From positions 581,001-645,000 of the forward strand of contig JACYXH010000091.1 in the NCBI GenBank assembly GCA_026745465.1: a stretch of 64,000 nt of DNA, written 5' to 3'. A program made the position numbers and the translations under genes. Every line of letters begins with the position of its first letter. Positions within the stretch are counted from its first letter, which is position 1. Below the pieces are notes generated by a model. That model saw only the letters and a program-made list of their open reading frames with translations. It was not told the origin of the DNA and did not search any database. Origin of the DNA: Lota lota (taxonomy: Eukaryota; Chordata; Actinopteri; Gadiformes; Lotidae). This document shows, in pieces, positions 35,548-64,000 of the stretch.

Positions 35548-37098
35548 CATTACTTTGCTCAACTGTTTGCTCAACTGTTACTTTACCCAGTTTATGTTGT
35601 TCCACTGTGATTTCCAGCTCGCCCCTGCCCTCTACTGGTCGATGCACCTCACCACGGCTGGATGAACTGCAGCCATCCTCACTCGTCCTTCAGCCACGGC
35701 TCCCACTGTGACCTTGGGTGCAGCGAGGGCTTCCAGCTCAGTGGAACACCAAGCATAAACTGCAACACATCCGGCAGCTGGAGCGGGGAGATGCCAACGT
35801 GCAAGGGTAAAGTCTAAGGAAGAACTCTTTATTGGCCATTCGTAACAGGAAATGTATGAAACATCTGACAGGAACTTTAGACAGGGACACCTACAACCAT
35901 TTGATGAAAATGTGCAAACAAAGAGTGCAAACCACTAAAGGTGACTGCACACTGCCCAACGGTTGGCCGAAGTTGGCCAACACAGAATCCTACAAAACAT
36001 TTAATCCAAAAACAGCCAACACAATGAGCCAACAACCACCAGCGGCTATGGCACACTGGCCGGACCATGAGTTTTGTTGCCGTTTTTAGCTGTTTGTTGT
36101 GGCAGTGTGCCAGCACTTTTAAGGTTTTACAATTTCATTAAATATGACCGGAGAAAAATCATAAATCATAGTAAGATCTATGTGTACTTACCATGTAGTG
36201 TTGATGTGTGTGTTATATACTGTGCCTCTCTCACACACCAGTGGTCCAGTGTACGGCTAGCTGGCTGGCTGGCCTCCCCGCCTCACCCCTCTCCCTCAAC
36301 TGCTCCCACCCCCGGGGGAACTTCAGCTTCGGCTCCTATTGTCGGTTCTCCTGTGCGGGGGGTTACTCCCTGAACGGTACTGAGGACCTGCTCTGCTCCT
36401 CCTCCGGGCTCTGGAGCAGTGCTTTACCAACGTGCGCTGGTAAAACTCCCCCATTTTATATGAAAAGTTAACTTGATTAATGCAGTATCGTAAGTGACTA
36501 TTTAGTCATTTAGCTGAAGCTTGCTATCCTTGTGAGACCATCCTGATCTCGCTAGTTGGCATTCTGTTTCAACTTGAATATGTGGATGGTCTCACGAGGC
36601 TAGAAGCATGCATCCAAAAGGCATGAAGCTTTAGGGCAGGTAGGGCTTAGGGGTTCTAGGGATCCAACTCAGAACCTTTCCTCTGGGAGTCACTGAACAC
36701 CTTCACACCACCACACTATCCATACTATTCACTGATACAGTTTGCGTTTAGGCCATTCAATAGCAATGCATAATCCCTTTTGGGTTTTGAGGTATTTGAA
36801 GGTTTGATTACTGGTGTGTGTTCCAGAGGAGGGCACGCCTATGTGGTTGGCCATCCTGATGTACTCTGGAGCGGCGGCTGCCTCCCTCGTCGCGCTGCTC
36901 CTCGCAGTCGGGCTCGGCCTGCTGGCCGCCAAACACTTCCGGAAAAATGGTGAAAAGCCTGATTGTCTGACGAGATACACATGACTATATTTTTATTTAG
37001 TTTGAGAGTAACAATGCTGTTTATTTCATCATACAGGTTTTATGGATGTGAACAATTCATTCTGGGAAGAGAGAGAAAACCCAGCTTTTGAACCTTGA
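22155..37098 (+). CDS. selp: P-selectin-like with 17 CCP domains
   Basis: Platelet/endothelial selectin, type I membrane protein. Exons: 22155-22157 (ATG), 22244-22313 (signal), 22403-22786 (lectin), 23006-23113 (EGF), CCP 1-4 at 23409-23594, 23687-23875, 24733-24918, 25135-25320; CCP 5-15 are the near-identical array starting at 27445, 28134, 28766, 29585, 30502, 31192, 31824, 32675, 33365, 33997 and 34848 (186 bp each); CCP 16-17 at 35618-35806 and 36242-36439; TM 36827-36949; tail 37037-37098. Total 3930 nt, 1309 residues. Lectin motifs GEPNN and WNDERC are intact. The tail ends ENPAFEP, like the mammalian P-selectin ending used for sorting and endocytosis. Mammalian P-selectin usually has nine CCPs, so the stalk is about twice as long. 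All exons are phase 1-1, so copy number can change without frameshift. Confidence 0.92.
23165..23285 (-). mobile_element. tRNA-derived SINE fragment (reverse)
   Basis: In the intron between the selp EGF and CCP1 exons, the phrases ttgctcaagggtgcctg, gggtttgattt and ctaaccactagactaccc match the typical reverse-oriented tRNA-like part of teleost SINEs. Borders are approximate. Confidence 0.45.
25838..25877 (+). repeat. C40 homopolymer
   Basis: Forty uninterrupted C residues lie in a selp intron directly before a decayed CCP exon. It appears to have grown from the ctccccctcacggctccc phrase of the ancestral exon. Such a tract can form i-motif/G4 structures and is prone to length errors in assemblies. 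Confidence 0.85.
25878..25985 (+). pseudogene. Decayed CCP exon relic in selp
   Basis: Sequence after the C40 tract aligns by eye to the array CCP exon: cacggctccc then gtcctg, a CCCAT..TTGG block, ggcttcttcctgcgagggac (array: ggcttcctgcctaacgggac) and ggctcacac. Frame and splice sites are gone, and the 5' half is replaced by poly-C. It is probably an old copy of the same exon family left of the active array. Confidence 0.6.
26050..26630 (+). repeat. Imperfect tandem repeats, selp intron
   Basis: Recurring phrases such as tccctgccaga, ctgtctctgac, ttttagttgat and cttcatcctgtt appear at irregular spacing, so this is a degenerate tandem repeat block between the CCP relic and the array. No coding exon is seen in 25321-27444. 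Confidence 0.6.
27190..27335 (-). mobile_element. tRNA-derived SINE head (reverse)
   Basis: Read on the minus strand, the segment gives agctcaattggcagagcatg followed by a degenerate B box near gggggatttattcccac. This is the tRNA-like promoter head of the SINE class common in protacanthopterygian fishes. It lies just upstream of the first array exon and is followed by a (CAGA)n tract at 27375-27410. Confidence 0.55.
27860..34830 (+). repeat. Intronic ~43-bp minisatellite in selp array
   Basis: Every array intron is made largely of a ~43-bp unit with the core aggaaccaggaagtatac followed by ttgcccaggttcagatctt and aaacat. Units vary by point changes. A 66-bp internal duplication at about 30008-30140 makes the copy 4 intron longer than its type c sisters. 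Each unit contains AGGAAGT, an ETS-type core. Confidence 0.9.
30502..32674 (+). repeat. Higher-order CCP repeat unit 1 (2173 bp, a-b-c)
   Basis: Three CCP exons (30502, 31192, 31824) with their introns form one block that recurs at exactly 2173 bp. Type a introns begin gacttagaaactatat, type b gacctagaaactgtac with ttaagaac, and type c the same start with ttaaaaacgag. Confidence 0.9.
32675..34847 (+). repeat. Higher-order CCP repeat unit 2 (2173 bp, a-b-c)
   Basis: Second copy of the three-exon block (32675, 33365, 33997), identical or nearly so to unit 1 by eye including intron minisatellites. It is followed by an eleventh exon at 34848 that starts a third, truncated unit whose downstream intron diverges after gacttagaaa. 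Confidence 0.9.
35428..35545. repeat. (TG)n before selp CCP16
   Basis: An interrupted TG tract ends about 70 nt upstream of the CCP16 acceptor at 35617. In the transcript it is a UG repeat, the known ligand of TDP-43-type proteins. Confidence 0.85.
36490..36725. mobile_element. SINE remnant with nested inverted-repeat insertion
   Basis: The phrases atttagtcatttagctgaagctt and, further on, ggttctagggatccaactcag resemble a SINE split by an insert. The insert (about 36527-36605) has near-perfect 16-bp terminal inverted repeats, ccttgtgagaccatcc and ggatggtctcacgagg, like a small non-autonomous DNA element. It lies in the selp intron before the TM exon. Confidence 0.4.
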
Positions 37099-37221
37099 AT
37101 CTTCCTCTGTTAGGGAAACTACACAAAAATATTGTGTTGTGGCCATTTGGTCAATTTTGTTGGGGGTAAGTGGAATGCCTATAGGTGCTTGTAAAGTTTT
37201 TATTAGATTAAGGACCTCTTG

Positions 37222-37227
37222 AATAAA
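37222..37227 (+). terminator. selp polyadenylation signal
   Basis: AATAAA 124 nt after the selp stop. A second AATAAA near 37853 could serve a longer 3'UTR that would include the G27 tract. Confidence 0.6.
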
Positions 37228-37317
37228 GTGTACAGGGAAAATCGTAATTGTAAGATTATCCTGTGGTGTGGGGTATGTTAAGATTGTATTTGTTAACGAT
37301 TCGATATCCTGTAGCGT

Positions 37318-37344
37318 GGGGGGGGGGGGGGGGGGGGGGGGGGG
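37318..37344 (+). repeat. G27 homopolymer
   Basis: Twenty-seven uninterrupted G residues lie just past the proximal selp polyA signal. The length is probably unstable and the tract can form a G-quadruplex. Confidence 0.85.
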
Positions 37345-37899
37345 ACCACGAGGACAGCCGAGTCTGCAGTGTACGGATGGTCACGTGGAAAATAATTAAA
37401 CCAATTATGAGCCACGCCGACCAGGAATCAACAGAAGCCATGGCAGAAAAAGCGAATGTGATGGATTGGCCAAATAGAGGGGTCTAACTCACGCTGTGAC
37501 ATGAACTGTCCATTTTCACGCAATCTCCATGACCTCGTCCATAGTTCTTTAGGATGCCCGCCATGTTGTTTACGCTTAAGACACGTTTTTGATCCCTGGA
37601 TTGCAATTGCGATTTGCGTATGTATCCGTTTTGAGAATCATGACTGGGTTGTTGGGAACGTAATCGGTTAGTGTGGTGTACTGTGTTGGCAAAATCGTTT
37701 TCCTTTCACACACTTAAAGACCTAAACAGTTAGATGTATCATCATCAATCGTTAGATGTGTGGTCTCTCTAACGTTTCCTGCATTTGAAAAATCGTCTTG
37801 TATTTGGTTATATTTTCTATATTTCTGTTTAGATTTTTTTTTGTACATGATAAATAAAGTATACCAAACACAACACTACCTTTGTCATTAAGCTGTTCT

Positions 37900-39411
37900 T
37901 CACCTCCAGCCACTCCATCCTATTATCATACACTACATAAGACATGCATATATTACTGGCTTTTTCTCACTGGGATGTGTGAGGTGTGATGTGGCATGAT
38001 GTCATCCTCATGCTGCCAAGTGTCCCATATTTCTCTTCCCTTAACAGCCCCCATGACTGTGAGGTCACTTGGCTGCCAAAACTGCATAAAGTGACATCTT
38101 AGCTGGGCCCAGTGCCCCGGTCGTTATAATGATAAAAAACTATTACGACCTCAGTGTAATTGTGTGTTTGTCTTTGGTCGCACAAGGATGAGAAATACAT
38201 TACTCTCAAATGCCAAGTACATATGAAGGACCTGCATCATTGGGTGGATTTCATTGTTAATTTTGTCATTTTGTGTTTGTCTGACTTAGATTTCTTCTCT
38301 AATTGCATCAATGCGCCTATAGAAATCGCTGTGTATCTGTGCCAGCGCACCTGAGAATACAGCCCACACCAGACCTCTCTCCACGCACCAGATAGGCAGC
38401 GGGAGAAACTTGAGCAAAGTGTGTGCATCTGCCTCGGCGCTGAAACAGCATGAAGCCAATTATAGTGGTTAAAAGACAGAGGGTTTGTGGCATGGGGGAT
38501 GCAATAAATAACCAAACTGTTGACAGGAAACTGTTTGGCTACCGTCAGAATAATAATGAGGTTATTGCTGCCCACTGTGGCCGTACGTTCATACTTTTGA
38601 TTATCCCCCCCACCCCCAATCGGATGCTGTGGACATGCACGCGCGCCTGCCAACTGCCAACTGTGCCCAGACTAGCACACAGGAAGGAGAAAGGCCTGCA
38701 GGTGAGGCTCTTGGCGTCCTGCCCTTATACTTTATACTCTCTTTTCTTCCGACTACTGGAAGGAAAAATAGACATTCATTGTGCTCTCCTTGCACACAAA
38801 AATTGTAAAGAAAATGTGTGCAGAGAAATGGTAACCGTGATGATACTCTCTCTCTTTATCCCTCTCTCTTTCATATATTTGTGTGTGTATAACATACAAT
38901 TTTTGGATGATCACAGACACACAGACTACACTTACACACACTACAATTACACACTACACACTGCTTTGGCGCTGCTTGGCTGTGGCATACCACGCTGACA
39001 GACAGTTGGATTGTTCCTGACCATTGACTTGTGCTCCCTGGCCGGCGAGGTCTGATTTCATACTGGGAAATATGAGAGGCGTCCCGGGGAGGGTTCACGG
39101 CCGGGGCAAGGAGCCACTCTATACAGTGGGCCTTCATATCTATGTGTCGCCCCTTCTGCATTCTGCCCCCAGCAGCCCCTCCGTGGTCTACCAGCCCTCC
39201 CCCCACACCCCCCACCTGCATCTCCACAATGGGTGCATTCCAGCTGGGCACAGAAAATATACCTGGGTGGTCTCATATACACACACACACACACTCCTTT
39301 GACTCGAGGTAGCAAAAATAAGAACATGAAGAAGAAGAAGGGGAAAAATAGCAAAGGCACATTTGAACCAGAGGAGCACAATGCAGAGCGTTGAGGATAG
39401 CTGAGGGGATT

Positions 39412-39461
<50 letters not shown>

Positions 39462-39800
39462 TTGGGGAAGGAGGGTATATGGAAGTGGTTTTTACCTGCC
39501 GTTGACCCTGTTCCTCCTGTCAAGAGCCCAGCAGACTCTTCTGATCCACACACACGCACACACACACACACACACACGCACACACGCCAGCCACTGGAAG
39601 ATACCTCGGCCATCTGACCGAGAGAGCGGACTGATAAGCCCTGCGGATGGACTGACCTGGCGGTAACCTACCCCTGCCCCTACCCCACCCTCCAGCAGCA
39701 TGAACAGTCCTATCCCCATACCATCAGATCAGCTGTGGAGCACAGACCTCCACAGCTCTGGCTTCTGTACGTTCATCATGTGACCATTACGCTTATAGTA
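37900..39800. other. Intergenic between selp and lmx1al
   Basis: The two genes converge here. I see no exon. The stretch holds a TG tract at 39414-39460, CA tracts near 39280 and 39547-39580, and G20 at 40023-40042. Short open frames here come from the dinucleotide tracts. Confidence 0.5.
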
Positions 39801-39809
39801 CAGCCTTGA

Positions 39810-39815
39810 TTTATT
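39810..39815 (-). terminator. Candidate lmx1al polyadenylation signal
   Basis: TTTATT on the plus strand (AATAAA on minus) lies about 490 nt past the lmx1al stop. It is the first canonical signal I found downstream of that stop, but usage is unproven. Confidence 0.4.
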
Positions 39816-40306
39816 CAGTGAGGATTCACATAATGCAGGACATCACACACACAAACAGAAAAACAATAAATAAAAATCAACAGGAGCACACAAATATTTA
39901 CACAAGATATAAGTACAATTGATATAATTGCAGAATTTGACTGTCAAGCATTGTGGATATTTTGTCTGAAATCACCATGCATTTGCAACAAAAAATCTTT
40001 TTTGAGGTGTGCATTGTCCGTTGGGGGGGGGGGGGGGGGGGGTGGGGGTTCTGAATACAGTCATGCAATTGCAGATGTGCTCAACCGGTTCATCTGGAAA
40101 TTCACTCGTTACTACTATGGCCGATCAATCATCCTTTCTGTCCAATGGTCCATGAGATGAGAGGGTGAGGTCATGGTATAGTTTCCCATCCCTCGGCTGT
40201 CCATTGCCCTGCACCAGGTGTTGGTATTCAGGTCCTTGTGGTCAAACGGAGGAGCGGGTCAGCAGCATCAGCTAAAATTGGGAAAGCCATGTGAACGCTG
40301 TGTCTC

Positions 40307-49474
<9,168 letters not shown>

Positions 49475-49540
49475 ATCTTTATTAACACAAGACAAGAGAG
49501 ACATGCTCAAATCATTATTTCTTAGTATTTTCATGTTCAC

Positions 49541-50262
49541 GGGTCCTCACGCCGTACACACAAACAGCTGGGCCTGTAATACAGTGAAGCCACTCTGTGA
49601 AGGAAAGACTATTTAATAACTAAATTAGGTTTGAGACTATAAATATGAATGCTGGATGAATTACAAAAGAGACATGTTTAGAGGTTATTATTCATTTAAA
49701 AAGGTTGATTAATAGAAGATAAACTAAATTTGGTCAATTGGAAATGACCGTAATTTCCCCCTTAAACGTGTATAGGCCCATGTTTAAATTAAAAAATAAT
49801 AATAATAAAAAAAGTAAATCTAGCTGGGTTTACCAAGGAACGAGGTTGTCGATCTTTCCCCCGTGGCAAAGTTCTACAAAGGTAAAGGAAGGAAATGAAG
49901 GAAAGGCCTACAGATTTCAACTACAAGAGTATGTTTAACAAGAAAGTCATATAGGACACAAGCTACATCTGTGATGGTATAATTGCAATTATTACAATTT
50001 GATTACAGGCTACCTCATAGATTTCCTCTTGGAAATAGTGTCTTAAATGCCTCCGAGTTCTCCTCTCCTCATCTTATTGACTGCTCGAGTCCCTCCGGCC
50101 AACGGACACCGAACACCAAAACTTTCTCCTTGTTCCGTCCGCGTTCACCTCGGCTGCTGTGTCGTTGAGTCTGTTTGTCAATTATCCCATTAGAAACACG
50201 GGAGAGGAGGGACGGCTGGCTCGGTGATGTCGACAGAGCGATAGAGATACATCTGAGAGAGA

Positions 50263-50339
<77 letters not shown>

Positions 50340-51660
50340 TGCACCTGCACATAGGAACGGTCTCTCTGTCATCGCCTCCCAACTCAACTCTCCCTCTTAT
50401 CTCCGAGACGCCTGGCCCCCTGCGTCTGCGGAATCCTTCACAATGAAACTGCCAGGACGCGTCAAGTTGCCAGTAACCGGCATCTGAGGAATGACGCTAT
50501 GACTAATATAGACCGGAATAAAGCCTGCGTCCTACAAAAAGCCGAGCCATATTAATTGCATATTAAAGCATGCTAGAGCCTATAACGGGATGAGTGGAGT
50601 TCAAAACTTTTAAAACCTAATGTGGACGAAGACGATGATGCGTTTTGGTAGCTTTGATAGCTTGCATAAAAAAAAGCCATAGGCTACAGTCATCTAAATG
50701 AAAGCCTATAAAGGAAAATAACACATACAAATTAGGCCCAATAAAGTATTCAATAATATAGGCCTTATATGGTGGGCTATAGACGATGGTCTCCTATAGA
50801 TCTTGTACAGCCAACTCATACATCCAGAGATATGCTTTTCTGAAAATCTAGGATTATGCTTAATTTACTTTTCCTTTATACAACTTTAGTGCTTTTTCGA
50901 TGCTTCAAACATTGCAACGAAAAGCATTAAACGGGGATTTTAAGGGAAACATTTGATTTCCCTTTAAATCGCTAGGTTATCCCACTGCCTTCGGGAGTCA
51001 CCTGCCCTGAGACAGGCTCCTCGCCGGTGGTAGAAAACAAAAGCAGAGTCCCAGAGGCCGGCCGCAGCTCCTAGATCACCCATCTAACTTTGAATGAGAG
51101 GAAGTGGGAGAACCGGGGTATGCCCCCTGCTGGCGGATGTAGGTAAATACCAATGTCTTACCAAATCTACTGCTGATGGGATTGTATTCGGAGTAGCCTA
51201 CAGGATACAGTCGTGTTGTGACTGTTGATTTGACCTACATGGAATACTTAAATGTTGTGTTGGACTTAACGGTCTACCAATAAATATTTAACGGAGTGAG
51301 TCAGTATCAATTCACATATGGGTATTGTACAAAAAATATTTTATCTAGTTATGCAGCTGACCACATGGCTGTAGGCAGCATAATTATGACTACACTTTGA
51401 ACATCTGGATGTACATAGGTTACTAGTCACTATGGTAAAAGATTGTTTGTTACATATTCCCTAATAATACAAATGAATACCTGTCAATTTGGAAAATAAA
51501 ACATATTTAAAAGTTACACAACAGAGACTTGCCTATAAACCTAGCGAACATATATGTATCAATTGTATCTGTGAGTTTAAATAATGTAAGAAAGTTGGAT
51601 TGTGGCAAAGCTCAAATACATAGTCAAGAAAAACAACGTGTTTCACATTAGTTTAAATAA
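49541..51660. other. Region upstream of lmx1al LIM1 exon
   Basis: The first coding exon and promoter of the LIM-homeobox gene should lie here or further right, but I find no MLDG-type exon on the minus strand. It contains a (GA)n tract at 50255-50334 and otherwise AT-rich unique sequence. Confidence 0.45.
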
Positions 51661-51748
51661 TTTTATTCTGTAAGAATTCTAAAATGAATTTTAGAAATGT
51701 ATGGATGGTATTTTGTTTTTGTACAATTTACTTTTGAATAAAATATGA

Positions 51749-51754
51749 TTTATT
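51749..51754 (-). terminator. Candidate rxrg polyadenylation signal
   Basis: AATAAA on the minus strand about 340 nt past the rxrg stop. Another lies at 51662-51667. Either could end the transcript. Confidence 0.45.
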
Positions 51755-52090
51755 CCATATTGCTTTGGGCTGCTTTTAAAAAGAATATCTGGAATTATCT
51801 ATTTACAAAATAAAAAAAATCAGTTAACAATTCTATTAGAATTCATTTTTTAACTGTATACTTTACAATCCACGCTACTACGTCTCGGCTTCCATGTAAA
51901 CCATAAAATACAATTTATTTCCAATTATAAGAATCATTTGTGCTTGGTACAAAATATGCCATTTTACAACTTGAATCAAGTTATGTATTTTTGTAAAAAT
52001 TAGTTTTTTTTTTAAATGTTCGTATCACCGACATTTTGGACGTATATACAAAGACAAGGAGGGGTGGGTCGGGGGATCACATGACTTGTG

Positions 52091-61029
<8,939 letters not shown>

Positions 61030-61609
61030 CTACAGGAAGAGGAGGAGGAGGAGGAGGAGGAGGAGGAGGAGTGTCAAGTAGGGACTTTGAAGGCATGTGG
61101 ATGCCTTTTATAAATACACGTACGACATTTGGTGGAAGCAGATTGTGTTGAGCATGGCCAGTGGCTGCACGGCAATGTTAATGCCTTGTTCTGCAAACTG
61201 AGCTGGGCCAGCATGACAACTGTTGGGGTTCTTCTGTGCAAGACCCCAAGACCTTAAGATCATTCAAAAAAGCACAAATAAAAACAATGTTGAGTTGCAA
61301 GACCCTCGATAACATAAAATGAATCAGAAGTAATCTACAACTTAAAGCCATACCTTGCATAATCACAAACACAAAACAAAATACCAGTACAGAGTTCGAA
61401 CAGTTCAAAGCACACTACAAGCATTCCAAGGATAATCACAACCTCAAGACGAAACTTCCACGAGACTCGACAGCATCGTTAGCAATTGCAGGTGGCTATA
61501 GCTGAGGTTGAGAGGAGAGCCGAAATAAAATATCTTTAATACAAAATATCATAATATTGCTTGCAACAACCGTGTGGTTCCCATGTCTAGTCAGATTGCA
61601 ACCCCCAAG

Positions 61610-61654
<45 letters not shown>

Positions 61655-62207
61655 ACTCCGGTAACAGAAATGAGTGCTGACTTTGCTTTGCATCCATCTA
61701 TTGATGTAAACCGACAGGCTGGCATTTACGTAGGTGACCTATTTAGAAAAGCTGTCATTCGACTGGGCAATGGGGTGCATGGAGTATAACCTCATGCTTT
61801 TGGCTTTAAGGATATTCTTCATCGCAGCAAAAAGTAAATCACACACAAACAAACACACACACACAGGCATTCGGTAGTATAATCTGCATACAAACACAGG
61901 CATACACATACATGACACACACAAGCATAAACATGTAAAACTGCAAGCAGGTGAAACTTAGAATAACCCTTTTTCTTATCGCGCAATCAGTTCTACAATG
62001 CTGTTGTGTGACCGTAATTCAGGTAATTTAGATTTAGAAGTATTGGACACACTGGGGTGAAGGGGAAAACCCCACTGACACACTAGTTAGACAGACACAC
62101 ATACACACACCTCCTGATGCTCCAGTGATCGACGGTGTATTTTTGAACACGTGCACATTCATAGCCATACACACACATACACACTCACTTTTAACCCCCT
62201 GCCCCCG

Positions 62208-62255
<48 letters not shown>
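62208..62255 (+). repeat. C48 homopolymer
   Basis: Forty-eight uninterrupted C residues flanked by further C-rich groups (gcccccg on both sides). It is the longest homopolymer noticed in the window. Confidence 0.85.
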
Positions 62256-62256
<1 letters not shown>

Positions 62257-62407
62257 CCCCCGCCCCCAAACATGACACTGACCTCACAGCGTGCCGCCAA
62301 TCCAACTCAAATGTCACATTCCCCAGCGTTGCATGGTAGGGGTGTGTGTGTGTATGTGTAAATTGATATATATAAATGTGTGTGTGTGTGCGTGTATATT
62401 TATGTGT

Positions 62408-62421
<14 letters not shown>

Positions 62422-62438
<17 letters not shown>

Positions 62439-62446
62439 GGGGGGGG
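62422..62446 (+). repeat. G25 homopolymer
   Basis: Twenty-five uninterrupted G residues follow a TG tract, about 170 bp from the C48 tract and complementary to it. Confidence 0.85.
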
Positions 62447-62957
62447 ATAAGCGCCTGTACAGGAAGGGGAGGAGGGGGGAGGAATGACCATCCTCTCTAG
62501 CGTCCCAAAGCGCCTCCTGAAGATGCCTTGTGAATCTTGTTATCTCGCTCCTGACACACAAGCTAATGAGGTTGTTTGTTGAAGTGCTGTTCAACAGTGA
62601 GCCGTAACAGCCCTAAATGATGTGCTTATTAGGGGGTCATGTGAGCGGGATCAGCCAAGATGGATTCACTGTAATGTAAACAGATGTAAGCAGACTATTC
62701 TTTCACTCTCTTGGACAAGCAAAAAAAAAAAAAACACGAAAAATAAACAATAGGTCACGTTTTGTCCTATTGGCGACTTTGAGAAATGAGGAGGAAAGAA
62801 AAATAAGCTCTTCTTGCATGGACACGGGCGGTTTTTTTGTACACAAAAATGAAACAACAAACACATGTCCACACACTCACACATTCACACAGCGCGCCAT
62901 TCAATCCCTCCATGTCAGGCAACAGATGTTGTGTAACTTCCTGTCAGCACGGAGATG

Positions 62958-63016
<59 letters not shown>

Positions 63017-64000
63017 CTCTCCCTCTCTTTCCGCAGCATATCATGAGCTATCCCTCCATTGTTCGTAAGTCAGTACTGTATGTGTGTTTTGGAGCATCCC
63101 CACTCCGTCTCCCCCAGCAGCGAGATGACTTATGGGGGAGTTTTAGAATGCGGCGATATTAAAAATATTTGGTGTGTTTTTCTTATCTTATGTTTATTGA
63201 GAGGGAGCTTGTGAGAAATTCGACCGCGATAAAGAATGGCATGATTAGCACATTATTTACACAATTACCCCCCCCCCCCTCCCCCCCACAACTATAAACA
63301 CATGCATCCCAATTTCCTTGTATTTCACTTCCAAAAGCTTGGGAGTGATCATTTTTGGGATTGTGAATATATTAATGGTCAGTCTTTTTTGCTTGCGCTG
63401 CGCTGTTGGATACCATTGACCAAATTAAGGTGCGAGTCGAGATTCCCCTCTGGGGCAAGTAAAGATCAATTCTATTCTAGAAGTGCAGAGCGGCAGATAC
63501 AGTTATATGGCCCTAGCCCTGCCGCCAACAATGTGCCAACATTCTCTCTCAAAGACCACCAAGCATCCCCCGCCCCCCTCGGCAGGGAACTCTAAAGCGA
63601 TGATGTAAAGGTTATACAATGTGAACATCCACATAAGTAGACGGTAACATACAGCAGCTGGGCTCTGAGGCTGAAGCGTCATGAAAGGGCTGTTGAAAAG
63701 GCGAATGCAATTGTTTTGTGTACTGTGGACGGTGTTAAGTTTAAATAATGAATCACCTTTTCAATAGCGATGCACCGTAGACCAGCGATGGCGTCTGTTC
63801 TCACACTCCCGCCTAACGCGCTCACGATACATCTATGTTCTCCCTGAGGCCAGGCCATCCCCACGACCAAAGCATTCCAGATATTGCACACAGAAACGAG
63901 TGTAAACAATAGGTCATCGAATTTCTTCATAGGGAATTTGCTTTTGTTTTTTCAGGAAGAAAACAAAGGACAATATTTCTCATCCTGCCAACTATATAGC

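Larger units (their letters stand above)
61030..64000. other. rxrg first intron or upstream region
   Basis: No exon recognised on either strand. It contains CA tracts at 61611-61652 and 62961-63012, C48 at 62208-62255, G25 at 62422-62446 and C-rich runs near 63270. The first rxrg exon and promoter probably lie beyond the right edge or here as untranslated sequence. Confidence 0.5.

Noticed and set aside
36630..36720. Possible tRNA gene from the tRNA-like phrase ggttctagggatccaactc
   Set aside because: No cloverleaf can be folded around it; it fits better as a decayed tRNA-derived SINE.
49475..49540. Upstream Met (MNMKILRN) as the lmx1al start
   Set aside because: The segment just before MDQRK looks like an intron end (pyrimidine-rich then AATAAAG), and the upstream residues match no LMX1 N-terminus. 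I kept 49474 as a minimal start but cannot exclude this one.
50432..50490. Plus-strand short frame MKLPGRVKLPVTGI as a micropeptide
   Set aside because: Only 15 codons, no Kozak support beyond chance, and it lies antisense to the expected lmx1al upstream region.
62125..62491. Poly-Pro and poly-Gly open frames
   Set aside because: They translate the C48 and G25 homopolymers; no start context, splice structure or homology.

Overview
The window is vertebrate genomic DNA, almost certainly from a teleost fish. Genes are split into short exons with GT/AG introns. The gene set matches human 1q23-q24 (FIRRM, the selectins, LMX1A, RXRG), and there are fish-type tRNA-derived SINE remnants and very many dinucleotide, GA and homopolymer tracts. 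I rebuilt exons by hand from splice sites, reading phase and protein similarity. The summed exon lengths divide by three for every complete model, which supports them.

Layout. 1-5817 (minus): 5' two thirds of FIRRM (C1orf112), 16 exons, running off the left edge. 8777-9492 (minus): PHPT1, three exons, complete. 11206-37098 (plus): three selectin genes in a row. sele (11206-16198) encodes lectin, EGF, 3 CCP, a second EGF, then 7 more CCP, TM and tail. sell (18932-21663) encodes lectin, EGF, one CCP, TM and tail. selp (22155-37098) encodes lectin, EGF, 17 CCP, TM and tail. 40307-49474 (minus): an LMX1A-type LIM-homeobox gene, probably lmx1al, first coding exon not found. 52091-61029 (minus): an RXR-gamma gene, complete from the A/B domain to the stop, first exon beyond what I can recognise. 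The stretches between are AT-rich intergenic DNA with microsatellites and SINE remnants.

How the genes relate. The selectins are Ca2+-dependent adhesion receptors that tether leukocytes to endothelium and platelets. All three keep the EPN and WND carbohydrate-binding motifs. The proximal sele promoter holds a perfect NF-kB site, a perfect STAT (GAS) site and a TATA box within about 80 bp, as expected of a cytokine-induced endothelial gene. FIRRM acts in DNA crosslink repair, PHPT1 is a phosphohistidine phosphatase, and LMX1A and RXRG are developmental transcription factors.

Most striking: (1) selp holds 11 nearly identical CCP exons (27445-35033) in a higher-order a-b-c pattern, separated by introns built of a ~43-bp minisatellite rich in ETS-type AGGAAGT cores; (2) sele has an in-frame 1107-bp tandem duplication that places a second EGF domain inside the CCP stalk, an architecture I do not know from any selectin; (3) the first FIRRM intron looks like a U12-type intron with an AT donor. 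The two selectin expansions could partly reflect assembly error and need long reads.
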